Source: CAILHX01 sp964511385
Lineage (GTDB): Bacteria > Pseudomonadota > Gammaproteobacteria > Burkholderiales > Methylophilaceae
Assembly: GCA_964511385.1 (NCBI GenBank)
Contig: CAZEFE010000004.1
Coordinates: 200,372-264,371 of the forward strand
Length of the DNA stretch: 64,000 nucleotides
Reading direction: 5' to 3'
The position numbers and the translations under genes were made by a program. Shown in pieces: positions 42,789-52,618 of this stretch (position 1 is the stretch's first letter; every line of letters begins with the position of its first letter). The notes beneath the pieces are model-generated. The model saw nothing but the letters and a program-made list of their open reading frames with translations, did no database searches and had not been told where the DNA came from.

Positions 42789-44006
42789 ATGAAAAATCCC
42801 TCTTTGTTATCCCCCGCATTCATCAAGCTGCTTACCTTCCGCATCCTGATTGTGTTGTCTTACCAGATGGTAGCGGTCATTGTCGGCTGGCACATTTACG
42901 AACTGACGCACGATCCGCTGGCGCTGGGGCTGGTGGGGCTGGCCGAAGTGATCCCGTATTTTTGTTGCGCCCTGTTTGCCGGTTATGCGGTGGATCACCA
43001 CTCGCGGCGCATGTTCGGGGTAGCGGCCTCAGCCTTGCTGGTGGTGAATTCGTTTACGCTGCTGGCGGTATCCGCCGGTTGGGTGCCGGGAGATGCCACG
43101 CGCTGGATCTACGCCTCCATCGTGTTGACCGGCATTGCCCGTGCGTTCATCGGGCCATCGTACAGCGCCCTGTTTGCGCTGATACTGCCGCGCGAGCAAT
43201 ATGCGCGGGCTTCCGGCATCGGCAGTTCGATCTTCCAGGCGGGACTGGTGGTGGGGCCGGCGTTGGGCGGTATCCTGGTAGGCTGGGCGGACAAGGCCAC
43301 GGCATATGGCATGGCCACCCTGCTGGCACTGCTGGCGACCATCGCCTTGTTGTTGCTGCGGGTGAAAGAGCCGCCGCCCGCCGAGAGCGCGCCGATCTTT
43401 ACCAGCATCGCCGAAGGCCTGCGTTTTGTGTTCGGCCACCAGGTGTTGCTGGGGGCGATGTCACTGGACATGTTTGCGGTGCTGTTTGGCGGCGCGATTT
43501 CCATGCTGCCGGCGTTCATCCACGATATTTACCACTATGGGCCGGAAGGCCTGGGCATCTTGCGCGCCGCGCCGGCCATCGGCGCCGTGGTGACCGGGCT
43601 GGTGCTGGCGCGGCACCCGATCAACCTGCATGCCGGACGTTGGCTGCTGGGGGCGGTTGCGGGGTTCGGCCTGTGCATTATTGCGTTCGGGCTGTGCCGG
43701 CAATTCTGGGTGGCGGGCTTCCTGCTGCTGCTTTCCGGCATGTTCGACGGGGTTTCCGTGGTGATGCGTACCACGATTTACCAGCTGGTGACGCCGGATG
43801 CCATGCGCGGCCGGGTATCTGCGATCAACGGTATTTTTATCGGCTCTTCCAACGAACTCGGCGCGTTCGAATCGGGCCTGGCCGCGCGCCTGCTGGGTTT
43901 GGTGCCATCGGTGGTGTTTGGCGGAGCGATGACGCTGCTGGTGGTGAGCGTCACGGCCAAGCTGGCACCCAGGCTGCGCCGGCTGGAGTTGCACCAGTTG
44001 CATTGA
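42789..44006 (+). CDS. MFS transporter (MFS_3-like)
   Basis: 405 residues, about 12 membrane helices. The start FIKLLTFRILIVLSYQMVAVIVGWHIYELT and the loop AGYAVDHHSRR place it in the same MFS branch as the transporter at 38228. Substrate unknown. A long overlapping frame on the same strand is a codon-bias shadow. It precedes the tripartite efflux operon by about 110 nt. Confidence 0.85.
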   Translation: MKNPSLLSPAFIKLLTFRILIVLSYQMVAVIVGWHIYELTHDPLALGLVGLAEVIPYFCCALFAGYAVDHHSRRMFGVAASALLVVNSFTLLAVSAGWVPGDATRWIYASIVLTGIARAFIGPSYSALFALILPREQYARASGIGSSIFQAGLVVGPALGGILVGWADKATAYGMATLLALLATIALLLLRVKEPPPAESAPIFTSIAEGLRFVFGHQVLLGAMSLDMFAVLFGGAISMLPAFIHDIYHYGPEGLGILRAAPAIGAVVTGLVLARHPINLHAGRWLLGAVAGFGLCIIAFGLCRQFWVAGFLLLLSGMFDGVSVVMRTTIYQLVTPDAMRGRVSAINGIFIGSSNELGAFESGLAARLLGLVPSVVFGGAMTLLVVSVTAKLAPRLRRLELHQLH

Positions 44007-44114
44007 GCCTCGCTAATGGTTGTAACCTGAATCTGGTTTCATGCGTTAAACAGGGAATTTTGTCGGTATCATGCAGTCGTATGAACGGAGCCAATCATAA
44101 CAACCTCACTTCCA

Positions 44115-45533
44115 GTGCCTGATTACCTACTCGCCATCCTGCTGGCTATCACGCTTACCGGTTGCGCCGCGGTCGGCCCGGACTACGTCAAGCAGCCGCC
44201 CAAAGCGCCTGAAACCTGGAGCAACCTGGATGCTGCCGCAGGTATCGCCGCATCCGCCAGCCAGGTGGATTTGTCGCAATGGTGGCAGCAGCTGCACGAT
44301 CCGCTGCTGTCTTCACTCATTACGCAATCCCTGGGCAACAGCCCGGATATGCGCAGCGCGCAGGCCAAGTTGCGCGAGGCGCGCGCCAGGCGCGATCTGG
44401 CGGGCGACAACCGCTTCCCTACGGTGACCGGCTCGTTTTCCGCCAGCCGCAGCAAAAGCAGCCGGCAGCTAGGCTCCGGCGCCACCAGCAATTTATTCAA
44501 CGCCGGTTTCGATGCCAGCTGGGAGCCGGATATCTTCGGCGGGCTGGGGCGTGCGCTGGAAGCGTCCGAAGCCGATCTCGGCGCCAGCCAGGCGAGCCTG
44601 CACGATACCCAGGTGTCGCTGGCGGCCGAAGTGGCGCTGAATTACGTCGAATTGCGCTCGTTCCAGGCGCGGCTTGCCATTGCGCGGGAAAACCTGGCAA
44701 CGCAGGATGAAATCCTGCAGATCACCGACTGGCGCGCGCAGGCCGGGCTGGCGACCAGCCTGGACGTGGAGCAGGCGCGCACCAACCGCGAACAGACACG
44801 AGCCACCATCCCCAGCCTGAACAAGAGCCTGACCGAAGCCGAGAACCGCTTGTCGATTTTGCTGGGCAGTTTTCCCGGGTCGCTGCATGCGCAACTGGCC
44901 CAAGCCATGCCCTTGCCCACGGTGCCGGCGGAAGTCGCGGTTGCGATTCCCGCCGATGCCTTGCGCCAGCGCCCCGACGTCACTGCCGCGGAACGCAGGC
45001 TGGCAGCGGAAACCGCGCGCATCGGCGCGGAAACCGCGGCGCTGTATCCTAGCTTTAACTTGAGCGGCAGTCTGGGCTGGAAAGCCCTGACCCTGGGCTC
45101 GCTGGGCAGCGGGCTCACGGCCGGCGTCCTCGGCAGCGTGGCGCAGAACGTGTTCGATGCCGGGCGCATCCGCAGCCGCATCAGCATCCAGACCGCAGTG
45201 CAGGAGCAGGCGCTGGCCGCCTATGAAAAAACCGTGCTGACCGCGCTGGAGGACGTGGAAAACGCCTTGTCCGCCTATGCCAACAGCCGCCAGCGGCAGG
45301 CCGCCCTGGCCGGCGCCCGCACCGCGGCCCGCAATGCTGCGCAACTGGCCCGGCAGCAGTATGAAAGCGGCCTGGTGGATTTCCAGAAAGTGCTGGATAC
45401 CCAGCGCACCCTGCTGGCCACCGAAGACAGCCTGGTCAGCACCGAAGCCGAAGGCCTGTCCGCCCTCATCAGCACCTACAAGGCAATGGGGGGTGGATGG
45501 ACTGAACTCCCCGAGGAAAGCAAGCAACCATGA
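44115..45533 (+). CDS. NodT-family outer-membrane efflux lipoprotein
   Basis: 472 residues from a GTG start. The lipobox LTGCAAVGPDYVKQPPKAPETW is the usual NodT/OprM N-terminus; two TolC-like repeats follow, with LREARARRDLAGDNRFP and RPDVTAAERRLAAETARIGAETAALYP. It forms the outer-membrane channel of a tripartite pump. Its stop overlaps the adaptor start by 4 nt. Confidence 0.92.
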   Translation: MPDYLLAILLAITLTGCAAVGPDYVKQPPKAPETWSNLDAAAGIAASASQVDLSQWWQQLHDPLLSSLITQSLGNSPDMRSAQAKLREARARRDLAGDNRFPTVTGSFSASRSKSSRQLGSGATSNLFNAGFDASWEPDIFGGLGRALEASEADLGASQASLHDTQVSLAAEVALNYVELRSFQARLAIARENLATQDEILQITDWRAQAGLATSLDVEQARTNREQTRATIPSLNKSLTEAENRLSILLGSFPGSLHAQLAQAMPLPTVPAEVAVAIPADALRQRPDVTAAERRLAAETARIGAETAALYPSFNLSGSLGWKALTLGSLGSGLTAGVLGSVAQNVFDAGRIRSRISIQTAVQEQALAAYEKTVLTALEDVENALSAYANSRQRQAALAGARTAARNAAQLARQQYESGLVDFQKVLDTQRTLLATEDSLVSTEAEGLSALISTYKAMGGGWTELPEESKQP

Positions 45534-46800
45534 GCGAACAAACACAAGACGAACAATTGCGGAACATCGTGAATGCCGCACCGACCACCAAGGGAAAAAT
45601 CGCCCGCTGGCTGGGGCTGGCGGTATTGCTGGCGGCCGTGGCCGGCGGCTGGATAATGTGGTCCGCCAGCCAGAACCGGAACGGCGTGAGCTACGTCACC
45701 GAGGAAGCCGCGCGCGGCAAGCTGACGGTGACGGTTTCCGCCACCGGCAACCTGCAACCGACCAACCAGGTGGATGTGGGCAGCGAGCTTTCCGGCACGG
45801 TGGAAAAAGTGTTGGTGGACGATAACGACCACGTCAAGCGCGGGCAGATCCTGGCGCAACTCGACCTCTCCAAACTCAACGACCAGGTGGCCAAGTCGCA
45901 GGCGGCGGTGGTTGCGGCAGAGGCGCAAGTGGCGCAGACGCGCGCCACAGTGGCCGAAACAACGGCCAGCCTGGCACGGCTGAAAAAAGTGGCGGAGCTG
46001 TCCGGCGGCAAGGTGCCATCCAAAACCGAGATGGATAGCGCCGAAGCCGCCCTGCTGCGCGCGGTGGCCAACGAAGCCAACGCCAAAGCCGCGGTGGCGC
46101 AGGCTAGGGCGACGCTGAAATCGGACCTTACCAATGTGTCCAAGGCCACCACGCGTTCGCCGATTGATGGCGTGGTGCTGGTGCGCAAGGTCGAGCCGGG
46201 GCAGACGGTAGCCGCTTCATTGCAGGCGCCGGTGATGTTCACGCTGGCCGAGGACCTGACGCAGATGGAATTGCAGGTGGATGTGGACGAAGCCGACGTC
46301 GGCCAGGTGAAAATCGGGCAGCCGGCCAAGTTTACCGTGGATGCCTGGCCGGGCCGCAAATATCCCGCCGAGATCACGCGCGTGGGCTTCGGTTCCCAGG
46401 TCAAGGACGGCGTGGTGTCCTACAAAACCATCCTCAAACTCAACAACGACGATCTCTCTCTGCGCCCCGGCATGACGGCGACGGCGGAAATCCAGACCGC
46501 CGTGCGCGAGGATGTGCTGTTGATTCCCAACGCGGCGTTGCGCTTCAGCCCGGACGAAGCCAAGCCGCAGAAGAAAAGCGGCGGGCTGGTGTCGGCGATG
46601 CTGCCGCGGCCGCCATCCGCGCCCAAGCAGAAGAAAAACGGCAAAAACGGCGCGGGGCCGAAAGTCTGGGTGCTGCGCGACGGCAAGCCGGTGGCCATCC
46701 CGATCAAAACCGGCCTTACCGACGGCAAGCACACCGAAGTGCTGGCCGGCGAGTTGCAAGCCGGCATGCCGGTGATTACCGAAACCCAAAAAGCGCAGCA

Positions 46801-46804
<4 letters not shown>
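45530..46804 (+). CDS. macA: MacA-like periplasmic adaptor protein
   Basis: 424 residues. One N-terminal membrane anchor, then a lipoyl domain split around a helical hairpin (about residues 100-190), and a beta-barrel domain. The start of the lipoyl part is TVSATGNLQPTNQVDVGSELSG. An unusual lysine-rich insertion (KPQKKSGG...KQKKNGKNG, about residues 344-378) lies before the membrane-proximal domain. It bridges the ABC transporter and the NodT channel; overlaps both neighbours. Confidence 0.9.
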
Positions 46805-47510
<706 letters not shown>

Positions 47511-47511
<1 letters not shown>

Positions 47512-48719
47512 TGGGCGGGAATACCTTGCTGTTGGCACTGCGCGAAATCCGCCGCAACCTGATGCGCTCCTTCCTCACCATTCTCGGCATCGTCATCGGC
47601 GTGGCCGCCGTGGTAACCATGGTGACGCTGGGCAATGGCGCGACCAAGGTGGTGTCCGACCAGATTTCCAGCTTGGGCAGCAACCTGGTGATGATCCGCC
47701 CCGGACAGCGCCTGGGGCCAGGGCGCGACAGCGCCGGTGCGCCCAATTTCAAGGTGGAAGACGCCGAGGCGATCAAGGCCCAGATCGCCTCGCTCAACGC
47801 GGTGGCACCAACCATGGGGCGGGCCGTGACGCTGGTGGCGGGCGCGGAAAACTGGTCGTCCACCGTCACCGGCACCACCGGCGCTTTTTTCATCACCGGC
47901 AACTGGAAACTGGCCGACGGCCGGCTGTTCAACGAAACCGAGGAGCGCGCGGGCAAGGCGGTGTGCGTGATCGGCGACACCGTCAGGAAGCAACTGTTCG
48001 GCAACCAGCACGCCGTCGGCGCGGAAATGCGGGTAAAACAGTTTTCCTGCGAAGTGATCGGCGTACTGGCCGCCAAGGGGCAGGCCGCAATGGGGCGCGA
48101 CCAGGACGACGTGGTGGTGATGCCGCTGCGCACGGTACAGCGGCGGCTGACCGGCAACCAGGACGTCGGCGCCATCATGGTGTCGGTGAAAGAGGGTGCG
48201 TCATCGGAAAAAGTCATCGAGCAGATCAAGCTGCTGATGCGCGAGCGGCGCAGGATAACTGGCAACGAAGAAGACAATTTCGACGTGCGCGACACCCGCG
48301 AAATCGCCCAGACGCTGTCCGGCACCATCGGCACCATGACCGCCCTGCTCGGCGCGGTGGCGGCGGTGAGCCTGCTGGTAGGCGGCATCGGCATCATGAA
48401 CATCATGCTGGTGTCGGTCACCGAACGCACGCGTGAAATCGGCATCCGCCTCGCCATCGGCGCGCTGGAAAAAGAAGTGCTGATGCAGTTTTTGACCGAA
48501 GCCGTGGCGCTATCCGCGCTGGGCGGGCTGATTGGCATCCTGCTGGCGGCGGTCGCCTGCTATTCGCTCTCCGGCCCGATGCAGGTGCCGTTTATTTTCA
48601 ACCCGGGCATCAACCTGCTGGCGTTCGCCTTTTCTGCCGCCATTGGCGTGATTTTTGGTTATGTGCCAGCAAGGCGCGCCGCGCAATTGGACCCGATTGA
48701 GGCGCTGCGGCATGAGTAG
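47511..48719 (+). CDS. MacB-like ABC transporter permease
   Basis: 402 residues. An N-terminal membrane helix (SFLTILGIVIGVAAVVTMVTLGNGA) is followed by a large periplasmic domain and three C-terminal helices (VGGIGIMNIMLVSVTERTREIGIRLAIGA), the MacB/FtsX layout. It works with the preceding ATPase, MacA-like adaptor and NodT channel to expel an unknown substrate, perhaps a macrolide-like compound or peptide. Confidence 0.92.
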
Positions 48720-48737
48720 GGTGGCAGGGCTTGGTGT

Positions 48738-48779
48738 AGGGTGCTGCTTCCGCACTTAATGGTGCGTGGAGCGCACCCT
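48738..48779. repeat. Imperfect nested palindrome downstream of the efflux operon
   Basis: Outer arms AGGGTGC and GCACCCT enclose an inner CGCAC...GTGCG pair. It resembles the short dispersed palindromic elements found in intergenic regions of betaproteobacteria, or a transcription terminator without T-tract. Confidence 0.45.
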
Positions 48780-48820
48780 TGCTGCTCAAAAGGCCTGACC
48801 GTTAATCTTTTGCGCCAGGC

Positions 48821-48846
48821 AAAAAAAGGCGGCCATGAAGGCCGCC
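48821..48846 (-). terminator. Rho-independent terminator of hsp20
   Basis: Read on the minus strand: stem GGCGGCC/GGCCGCC with a 5-nt loop followed by seven T residues. It lies about 40 nt after the hsp20 stop. Confidence 0.85.
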
Positions 48847-48886
48847 CAGAGAGGAGTTGTTAAAATGCCGGGTACTGCAAAAACGG

Positions 48887-49318
48887 TTAGCTGATGGTGA
48901 GCCGTTTGCTGGCTGCCGCAATCTTTTTCGGCAGCACCAGTTCCAGCACGCCATCGGTGTATTTGGCCTGTGACGCAGATTCGTCGATATCGCTGGCTAC
49001 CGTGAAACTGCGGGCGACCTTGCCGTAATAACGCTCGGAACGCAGTACTTTTTCGCCTTCCTTGACTTCTTTTTCCTGCTTCACTTCGGCGCTGATGGAA
49101 ACCTGGTTGCCGTCGATAGTGACGTGGATGTCTTCCTTCTTCACGCCGGGGATTTCGGCATGCACGGTGTAGCTCTTGTCGTCTTCCTTCACGTCCACCT
49201 TGATTTGCACCTGCGGCTGGCCTTCGACGCGCACCGGGCGGAAGAAGCCTCTGAAGACGTCATCAAACGGGTCAAGCGCAGAAATCTGGAATGGGTCAAA
49301 GCGGGTTACATTTGCCAT
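48887..49318 (-). CDS. Hsp20/alpha-crystallin small heat-shock protein
   Basis: 143 residues. An alpha-crystallin domain (about residues 38-135) contains YTVHAEIPGVKKEDIHVTIDGNQVSI and the C-terminal GVLELVLPKK, followed by the short ISxI-like end. The N-terminal segment FDPFQISALDPFDDVF is typical of class A bacterial Hsp20. It should hold unfolding proteins in an ATP-independent way. It has its own terminator. Confidence 0.94.
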   Translation of the reverse strand: MANVTRFDPFQISALDPFDDVFRGFFRPVRVEGQPQVQIKVDVKEDDKSYTVHAEIPGVKKEDIHVTIDGNQVSISAEVKQEKEVKEGEKVLRSERYYGKVARSFTVASDIDESASQAKYTDGVLELVLPKKIAAASKRLTIS

Positions 49319-49434
49319 GATGTGTTTCCTTTCATTTCATTTAACGTTTAAGCAAGCCGTTCCGGCGTGTAATTGCTAAATGGAGATGGTCGGAAATATT
49401 TCAAGGGCAGATTGTTCCGCCCGTTATCCCGGCT

Positions 49435-51000
49435 TCAGATTCCCTTGATGAACACCTTGGAGCGCCGCTGGAAGTTGTACAGTTTTTGCCGCGCATCGGG
49501 CAATGCGGCGATGTCGGCCTCCTTGAAGCCGCGTTCGAGGAACCAGTGCGCGGTGCGCGTGGTGAGCACGAACAGCGTCCTGATGCCTCTTTCCCGCGCT
49601 TGCTCCTCGCTGTATTTCAGCAGCCGGTCGCCGCGGCCGCCGCCCCGGAACGAGGGGTGTACCGCCATGCAGGCGAGCTCCGCCTTGCGCTCGTCCTCGA
49701 ACGGGTACAGCGCGGCGCAGCCGATAATGCGGCCGTCGTGTTCCATCACAAAAAAGTGGCTGATTTCCATCTCCAGCCGTTCGCGGCCGCGCCGCACCAG
49801 CACGCCTTCCGCTTCCAGCGGCTCGATCAGTTGCAGGAGGCCGCCGACATCGCCGATCTCGGCGGGGCGCAGGGTTTCCAGCGAGGCTTCGGTAATCATG
49901 GTGCCGATGCCGTCGTGGGTGAACAACTCCTGCAGGATCGCGCCGTCGGTATGGCGGCAGATCAGGTGGGTGCGCGCCACGCCCTGGTCGCAGGCCTTGA
50001 TGGCGGCGGGCAGGTAGTAACCTTCGTCTTCGCTGATGGCGTTTTCGCCGTTGTTCTGCGCGTGGCGCAGAAGATTGCGCGCCTTGTCGGCGGTCATTTC
50101 CCGCAGCAACTCGCCGCGCAGGTTGTGCACGCCGCTGGAATCCATCAGGAAAATCAGCTTGTCGGCGTCCAGCGCAATGGCGGTGTTGACCGCCACATCC
50201 TCCAGCGTCAGGTTGAATGCCTCGCCGGTGGGCGAATAGCCCAATGGCGACAGCAGCACCATCTCGCCATCCTCCAGCCGTTTGCGGATGCCGATGGCGT
50301 CGATCTTGCGCACTTCGCCGGTGTGCTGCAAATCGACGCCGTTGCGCACGCCCAAAGGCCGCGCGGTGACGAAGTTGCCGCTGGCGATGCGGATGTCGGA
50401 GCCGGCCATGGGGGAATTCACCAGCCCCATCGACAGCAGCGATTCGATTTCCACGCGGATGGCGCCGTTGGCTTCCTTGACTGCTTCCATCGCCTCGTCG
50501 TCGGTGACACGCAGCCCTTCCACGAAGCTGGCGCTGATTTTGGCGCGTTTCAGGCGCGACTCGATCTGCGGGCGCGAGCCGTGTACCAGCACCAGCCGGA
50601 CTTCCAGGCTGGCGAGCAGGTTGAGGTCGTGTGACAGCGCGACAAACTGCCCGTCGTCCACTACTTCGCCGCCAAAGGCGATGACGAAGGTCCGTCCGCC
50701 AAAGGCGTGAATGTACGGCGCAACCGAGCGGAACCAGCCGACGAACTGCTGCGGCTCCAGCAAGCTGGAGCGCGAGCTGGTGAGAGCGCTGGCCGTTTCG
50801 GTGTGGGCGTACAGCGTTGCGGGCGTGCAATCCAGTGCGGCGCAGACTTTGCGCAGCATGGTTTCGGATACGCCCTGGGCGCCGCGCTCGATGCGCGACA
50901 GGTTGCCGCTATCGGCGTCTATCCTGGAAGCAAGCTCTTGCAGGGTGAGACCCTGCAGCTTGCGGCGCTTGCGGATGGCGGAGCCGAGAGAGCGTGACAT
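49435..51000 (-). CDS. argA: N-acetylglutamate synthase (ArgA) with an N-terminal XRE-type helix-turn-helix
   Basis: 521 residues, about 75 longer than usual ArgA. Residues about 8-65 form an XRE-type helix-turn-helix (IRKRRKLQGLTLQELASRI...GNLSRIERGAQG). Residues about 85-370 are the amino-acid-kinase-like domain (FVIAFGGEVVDDGQF, LVHGSRPQIE) and residues 375-521 the GNAT acetyltransferase domain (CMAVHPSFRGGGRGDRLL). No methionine lies between the HTH and the ArgA start region FVGWFRSVAPYIHAF, so ArgA cannot be made alone from a normal start. It makes N-acetylglutamate, the first arginine intermediate. A palindromic operator sits in its promoter. Confidence 0.92.
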   Translation of the reverse strand: MSRSLGSAIRKRRKLQGLTLQELASRIDADSGNLSRIERGAQGVSETMLRKVCAALDCTPATLYAHTETASALTSSRSSLLEPQQFVGWFRSVAPYIHAFGGRTFVIAFGGEVVDDGQFVALSHDLNLLASLEVRLVLVHGSRPQIESRLKRAKISASFVEGLRVTDDEAMEAVKEANGAIRVEIESLLSMGLVNSPMAGSDIRIASGNFVTARPLGVRNGVDLQHTGEVRKIDAIGIRKRLEDGEMVLLSPLGYSPTGEAFNLTLEDVAVNTAIALDADKLIFLMDSSGVHNLRGELLREMTADKARNLLRHAQNNGENAISEDEGYYLPAAIKACDQGVARTHLICRHTDGAILQELFTHDGIGTMITEASLETLRPAEIGDVGGLLQLIEPLEAEGVLVRRGRERLEMEISHFFVMEHDGRIIGCAALYPFEDERKAELACMAVHPSFRGGGRGDRLLKYSEEQARERGIRTLFVLTTRTAHWFLERGFKEADIAALPDARQKLYNFQRRSKVFIKGI

Positions 51001-51024
51001 GGCAACCCTTTTTGTGCGTTAAAA

Positions 51025-51057
51025 GCATAATGTATAACTATTATGCGTAATAATCAA
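51025..51057 (-). promoter_or_regulatory. argA promoter with an overlapping palindromic operator
   Basis: On the minus strand a -35 like TTGATT (51052-51057) is followed after 17 nt by TACATT (51029-51034). The palindrome with arms GCATAAT and ATTATGC, 8 nt apart (51025-51046), covers the -10 and spacer. A third ATTATG copy occurs at 51058-51063. Binding here would block the polymerase, so autoregulation by the HTH domain of the fused ArgA is likely. Confidence 0.6.
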
Positions 51058-51067
51058 ATTATGTTGC

Positions 51068-51799
51068 CTAGAAATCTCCCCACAAGGTCTGCATGGCGGC
51101 CAATGCCGCCAGCGCGGCGGTTTCGGTGCGCAGCACGCGGGAACCCAGCCGGGTAGGGATGAAGCCGCAGCTTTCGGCCGTTTGCTGCTCGGACGGCGAC
51201 AGGCCGCCTTCGCAGCCGATCAGCAGGCAGATGTCGCCGGCGCAGATCGGGAGTGTGTGCAGGGTGTGCTCGGCGGTGGGGGAGAGCAGCAGTTTCAGCG
51301 CGAATTCCTGGCGCAGCCCCAGCCAGTCGCTCAGGTTCATGATGGGGGCGACTTGCGGCACGGCGGCGCGCCCGCTTTGCTCGCATGCCGAAATCACCAC
51401 GTTTTGCCAGTGCTCGCGGCGTTTTTCGGCGCGGTCGCCGGAAAGCTTCACCACGCTGCGCTCGGCGGCAATCGGCTGGATGGCCGCCACGCCGAGTTCC
51501 ACTGCTTTCTGCAACGTGAATTCCATGCGCTCGCCGCTGGAAATGGCCTGGGCCAGCGTCACCTGGAGCGGGGATTCGCGCTCGACCGGGGTGGCGCCGG
51601 TAATTTTTACCGCGACTTCGCCGTGGTGGGTGCGCAGGATGTCGGCGTGGTAGTCGTAGCCGTCGCCATTAAACAGCGTCACCGTGTCGCCGGCCTCCAT
51701 GCGCAGCACCTTGGCGGCATGGTGGGCGGCATTCTTCGGCAATTGCAGGTGTGCGCCGGGGCCGAGTTTGAGGTCGCAGAAAAAACGGGGGGATGCCAT
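51068..51799 (-). CDS. rsmE: 16S rRNA (uracil1498-N3)-methyltransferase RsmE
   Basis: A 243-residue SPOUT-fold methyltransferase modifying U1498 of 16S rRNA. Typical stretches are HAAKVLRMEAGDTVTLFNGDG, ERMEFTLQKAVELGVAAIQPI, and the knotted SAM site LLIGCEGGLSPSE with LGSRVLRTETA. The ATG at 51799 was preferred; the longer open frame upstream overlaps the divergent gene. argA follows 67 nt downstream on the same strand. Confidence 0.94.
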   Translation of the reverse strand: MASPRFFCDLKLGPGAHLQLPKNAAHHAAKVLRMEAGDTVTLFNGDGYDYHADILRTHHGEVAVKITGATPVERESPLQVTLAQAISSGERMEFTLQKAVELGVAAIQPIAAERSVVKLSGDRAEKRREHWQNVVISACEQSGRAAVPQVAPIMNLSDWLGLRQEFALKLLLSPTAEHTLHTLPICAGDICLLIGCEGGLSPSEQQTAESCGFIPTRLGSRVLRTETAALAALAAMQTLWGDF

Positions 51800-51857
51800 G
51801 GCTGGAGTTTTTGCAGTGTTAAAATTGGAGCCGTCATTATAGGCAAAGGAGATTGCC

Positions 51858-52418
51858 GTGGTCAGTTTGCAAACCCCGATTTGTGATTTTGGCTGGAAAG
51901 CCCCGGATTTCGATTTGCTCGGCGTTGACGGCAAGCGCCGGACGCTGGCTGATGTGTGCGGGGCCAACGGCACGCTGGTGATGTTTATCTGCAACCATTG
52001 CCCGTACGTGAAAGCGATACGTCCGCGGCTGGTCAGTGACCTGAGGGAACTGCAAGCCCTGAGCGTGAATGCGGTTGCCATTATGTCCAATGATCCGGCT
52101 GACTACCCGGAGGATTCATTCGACAACATGAAACAGGTGGCGAAGGAATTCGATTTTCCTTTCCCCTACCTGCTGGACGATACGCAGGCCGTCGCCAAGG
52201 CCTATGGCGCCATCTGCACCCCGGATTTTTTCGGTTTCAACAGCAAACTGGAATTGCAGTATCGCGGGCGCTTTGACGAATCGCGCAAGGAAACCGCCGA
52301 ATCCAGCACCCGCGACTTGTTCCACGCCATGGCGCAGGTGGCGCAAACCGGGCAGGGGCCGCAGCAGCAGATTCCCAGCATTGGCTGTTCGATAAAGTGG
52401 ATCAGTGAACAAGCCTAG
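51858..52418 (+). CDS. Thioredoxin-fold peroxiredoxin-like protein
   Basis: 186 residues from a GTG start. The active-site segment FICNHCPYVKAIRPRL has a CxxC in a thioredoxin fold of the AhpC/TSA-like type, with no signal peptide, so it should be cytoplasmic. Similar proteins are annotated as thioredoxin family proteins of unknown partner. It is divergent from rsmE with a short shared promoter region. Confidence 0.85.
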   Translation: MVSLQTPICDFGWKAPDFDLLGVDGKRRTLADVCGANGTLVMFICNHCPYVKAIRPRLVSDLRELQALSVNAVAIMSNDPADYPEDSFDNMKQVAKEFDFPFPYLLDDTQAVAKAYGAICTPDFFGFNSKLELQYRGRFDESRKETAESSTRDLFHAMAQVAQTGQGPQQQIPSIGCSIKWISEQA

Positions 52419-52618
52419 GCAGAATGGCGACTCTCGCTATTGCTCATGCCGCGTAATTGGGGAATAATTGAGGCACTTTCCTGCCAAAAGCCGACAAAAA
52501 TTCTAATGGCTTATTTCAATGGAGGAATTCCTTGGATTTTAGCAGTGCAGCCATCCCCCATTACTGGGGCGGGGCGGTTTCACTTTTTTGACCGATGTGA
52601 TTAACGATAGGAATAGAT

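Noticed and set aside
42665..44122. A long 485-codon open frame overlapping the MFS transporter in another frame
   Set aside because: Its product is low-complexity and rich in Arg, Gly and Ala with no recognisable domain, while the overlapping frame encodes a clear MFS protein. It is a GC-bias shadow.
48738..48779. The nested palindrome as an insertion-sequence end
   Set aside because: No transposase fragment or target duplication is visible nearby.
49424..50830. A 468-codon frame on the same strand as argA, shifted by one base
   Set aside because: Arg/Gly/Ala-rich product; the real ArgA frame contains all domain motifs.
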